From the NCBI RefSeq assembly GCF_022968795.1, contig NZ_JALJRB010000017.1, forward strand, positions 47,168 to 111,167: a stretch of DNA of 64,000 nt, written 5' to 3'. Source of the stretch: Desulfatitalea alkaliphila. Its GTDB lineage: Bacteria > Desulfobacterota > Desulfobacteria > Desulfobacterales > Desulfosarcinaceae. The position numbers and the translations under genes were made by a program. Below, one piece after another: positions 62,527 through 64,000 of the stretch (positions are counted from its first letter, which is position 1; each line of letters starts with the position of its first letter). The notes below the pieces were generated by a model, which saw only the letters and a list, made by a program, of their open reading frames with translations, was not told where the DNA came from and made no database searches.

Positions 62527-64000
62527 ATGAAGAACGCAATTGGAAAGTTTTTTTGGGCTGCTTTTTTCGGCGTCATCCTTTGGGCGCCGTTGGTCAATGC
62601 CTCCATTCAAACGGGCGCAAGCTGGTTGATATCCAGACAGGCTCCTGCGGGAGCGTTTTTTTCAGACCAAATGAGCGCGACACCCGCCCGGGCCACCGCC
62701 GAGTGTTTATCCTTTTTCATCTCGGCAGGTGAGCACCAGGCGGTGAATCTGCAGTCCGCCCTTCAATTTATCGGCCAATCCAGCGAAAAAGACACCATCG
62801 AGGCCCTTGCGCGACAAATTGTTCACAGGTCCCGGTTGGGACTGCAAAACAATGAAATGATAACAGTATTGGAAGCCCACCAGGCGCTCGGCGGCGGGTA
62901 TGGTTTCTATGCCGGATACGGCGCCGATGTGCTCAGTTCGGCCTGGGCGCTGTCGGCCTTGTCACTCGAGAAGAGGGCGGATGAGCGGGCCGGTCATGCT
63001 GTCAGCCATTTGATAAACGCACAGCAGCCGGACGGCAGTTGGGCCCTTTTGGACAACGCATCCAACACCATGTTGACCGCACGGGCCATGCATGCGCTTT
63101 GGCAATACCGCAAGGTGTACGCTGTGCAAAATGCTTTGCAAAATGCCGGTTCCTATCTTCTTGCCCAAAGGGGCGAAGATCATCTTTGGCAGGATATCAA
63201 TGCAAGTGCGAAGGCATTGATCGCCTTGCTGAGCTACACAACCGATCGTCAGGATTTGGCGTCAAGCGTGCAGGCGCTGAAGGCGTTTCAGTCGCCGGCG
63301 GGAGATTTCAACGAGGATGTATTCACCACCGCCCTGGCGTTGCAGGCGCTATCCCTGGCCGAAACGCCCGCTGAGGATGAGGTCGCCCTGACCGGCAAGG
63401 TAGTGGACGCTGAGAGTGGTCAGCCGATTGTCGGCGTGACGATAGCCATCGAAGGTCCTTTTTCCATGTCGGTGCAATCTGCCGGCGACGGTCATTTTGA
63501 AATCCGCAATATACTTCCCGGCGCTTACACAATCGATATCAATGGCTCGGGTTATGACGGCTTGGTTTTCAGTGCGGTCTTGCACCTGGGCGCAAAGCCC
63601 GATTTGGGTGTGTTGCAGATGACCCGGAGAACGGAGGATCCGGGTACCGGGTTGCCTGTCACCACCGGCAGTGCCCGCGGTGAGGTAACGGATCGGCGTA
63701 CGACCGCCCCGATTCCCGGTGCGGTCGTTCGGGTGCGGGATACGGATTTGACGGCAACGACCAACAATCAAGGTTTTTACCAGGTCGGTGACATTCCGGC
63801 CGGGCCGGTCGAACTTGTGGTCGAAGCTGCCGGATATGCAACTGTAACCGCATCGACCGAACTTCTTGCGGGCCAAACGCTGCTGTTCTCCCCATCGCTG
63901 CAACAGTTTGTCCCACAGGGCGTATCCTTGGAAGGGGTGATAACGGAGCGTGAGAACGGCCTTCCGCTGGCCGGTGTCACCGTCCAGGCGTCGACGTCTG
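62527..64000 (+). CDS. Exported protein with cyclase-like repeats and CarboxypepD_reg domains, cut by window end
   Basis: At least 491 residues; the frame is open to the end of the window. A signal peptide (KFFWAAFFGVILWAPLVNA) precedes helical repeats (about 25-270) resembling the alpha/alpha barrel of squalene-cyclase-like and prenyltransferase-like proteins (WLISRQAPAGAFF, HLINAQQPDGSWALLDNA, ALKAFQSPAGDFN). From about residue 290 come carboxypeptidase-regulatory-like beta-sandwiches (LTGKVVDAESGQPIVGVTI, ARGEVTDRRTTAPIPGAVV, LEGVITERENGLPLAGVTV). This is the layout of secreted or surface-anchored bacterial proteins; no function can be assigned. GGAGG lies close upstream of the ATG. Confidence 0.8.
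   Translation, partial: MKNAIGKFFWAAFFGVILWAPLVNASIQTGASWLISRQAPAGAFFSDQMSATPARATAECLSFFISAGEHQAVNLQSALQFIGQSSEKDTIEALARQIVHRSRLGLQNNEMITVLEAHQALGGGYGFYAGYGADVLSSAWALSALSLEKRADERAGHAVSHLINAQQPDGSWALLDNASNTMLTARAMHALWQYRKVYAVQNALQNAGSYLLAQRGEDHLWQDINASAKALIALLSYTTDRQDLASSVQALKAFQSPAGDFNEDVFTTALALQALSLAETPAEDEVALTGKVVDAESGQPIVGVTIAIEGPFSMSVQSAGDGHFEIRNILPGAYTIDINGSGYDGLVFSAVLHLGAKPDLGVLQMTRRTEDPGTGLPVTTGSARGEVTDRRTTAPIPGAVVRVRDTDLTATTNNQGFYQVGDIPAGPVELVVEAAGYATVTASTELLAGQTLLFSPSLQQFVPQGVSLEGVITERENGLPLAGVTVQASTS

Noticed and set aside
62281..62610. A 109-residue minus-strand frame overlapping the start of the surface-protein gene
   Set aside because: It overlaps the ribosome site and signal peptide of a supported plus-strand gene and has no family features.

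Overview
This window is a high-GC stretch of a Gram-negative bacterial chromosome. Its gene content resembles a sulfate-reducing Desulfobacterota of the Desulfobacteraceae/Desulfosarcinaceae type: topoisomerase IV of the ParE/ParC kind, a selenocysteine elongation factor (SelB), CBS and universal stress proteins, sigma-54 signalling, and several family-less hypothetical proteins. That placement is inference from gene content. No rRNA, tRNA, CRISPR array or transposase was recognised.

Region 1 (1-38.7 kb) begins inside parE and ends with parC, so the two topoisomerase IV subunit genes bracket about 35 kb. Most of the gap is one minus-strand array, 29.9 down to 2.6 kb, encoding a complete type VI secretion system (T6SS). 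In transcription order it holds an 802-codon frame for a Cys-rich protein, a TagH-C-like protein, tssJ, tssK, tssL, tssM, tagF, tssA, tssB, tssC, hcp, tssE, tssF, tssG, clpV, vgrG, a DUF2169-pentapeptide protein, a second pentapeptide protein, DUF3540 and a DUF4150 PAAR-like tip. All thirteen core Tss components are present. No toxin domain is recognisable.

Upstream lies a second minus-strand operon (34.8-30.1 kb). It encodes a secreted HtrA-like protease, a membrane Ser/Thr kinase with a PEGA domain, a redoxin-TPR-CsgG-like protein and a CsgG-like lipoprotein. Divergent to it is a double-FHA protein behind a sigma-54-like promoter. The first T6SS gene ends in six spaced Thr-Val-X-Leu/Ile motifs of the kind FHA domains read when phosphorylated. 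Kinase, FHA readers and this multi-site protein together suggest a Thr-phosphorylation switch controlling the secretion system; this is the most interesting inference in the window.

Region 2 (38.7-46.8 kb, minus strand) carries selB, a 57-residue membrane protein, a second double-FHA protein, an alpha/beta hydrolase, a CBS-ACT protein, a universal stress protein behind a near-consensus sigma-54 promoter, and an NtrC-type regulator with its histidine kinase.

Region 3 (46.8-52.4 kb) is a repeat-rich non-coding kilobase followed by a sucrose operon: fructokinase, a fused sucrose-phosphate synthase/phosphatase, and sucrose phosphorylase.

Region 4 (52.4-64 kb) holds an unknown protein, citrate synthase, a small exported protein, priA, and a tight run of HAD hydrolase, rubredoxin-like protein, PduO-type cobalamin adenosyltransferase, flavin reductase and a membrane diguanylate cyclase. 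An AT-richer gap follows, then a surface-protein gene cut by the window end.
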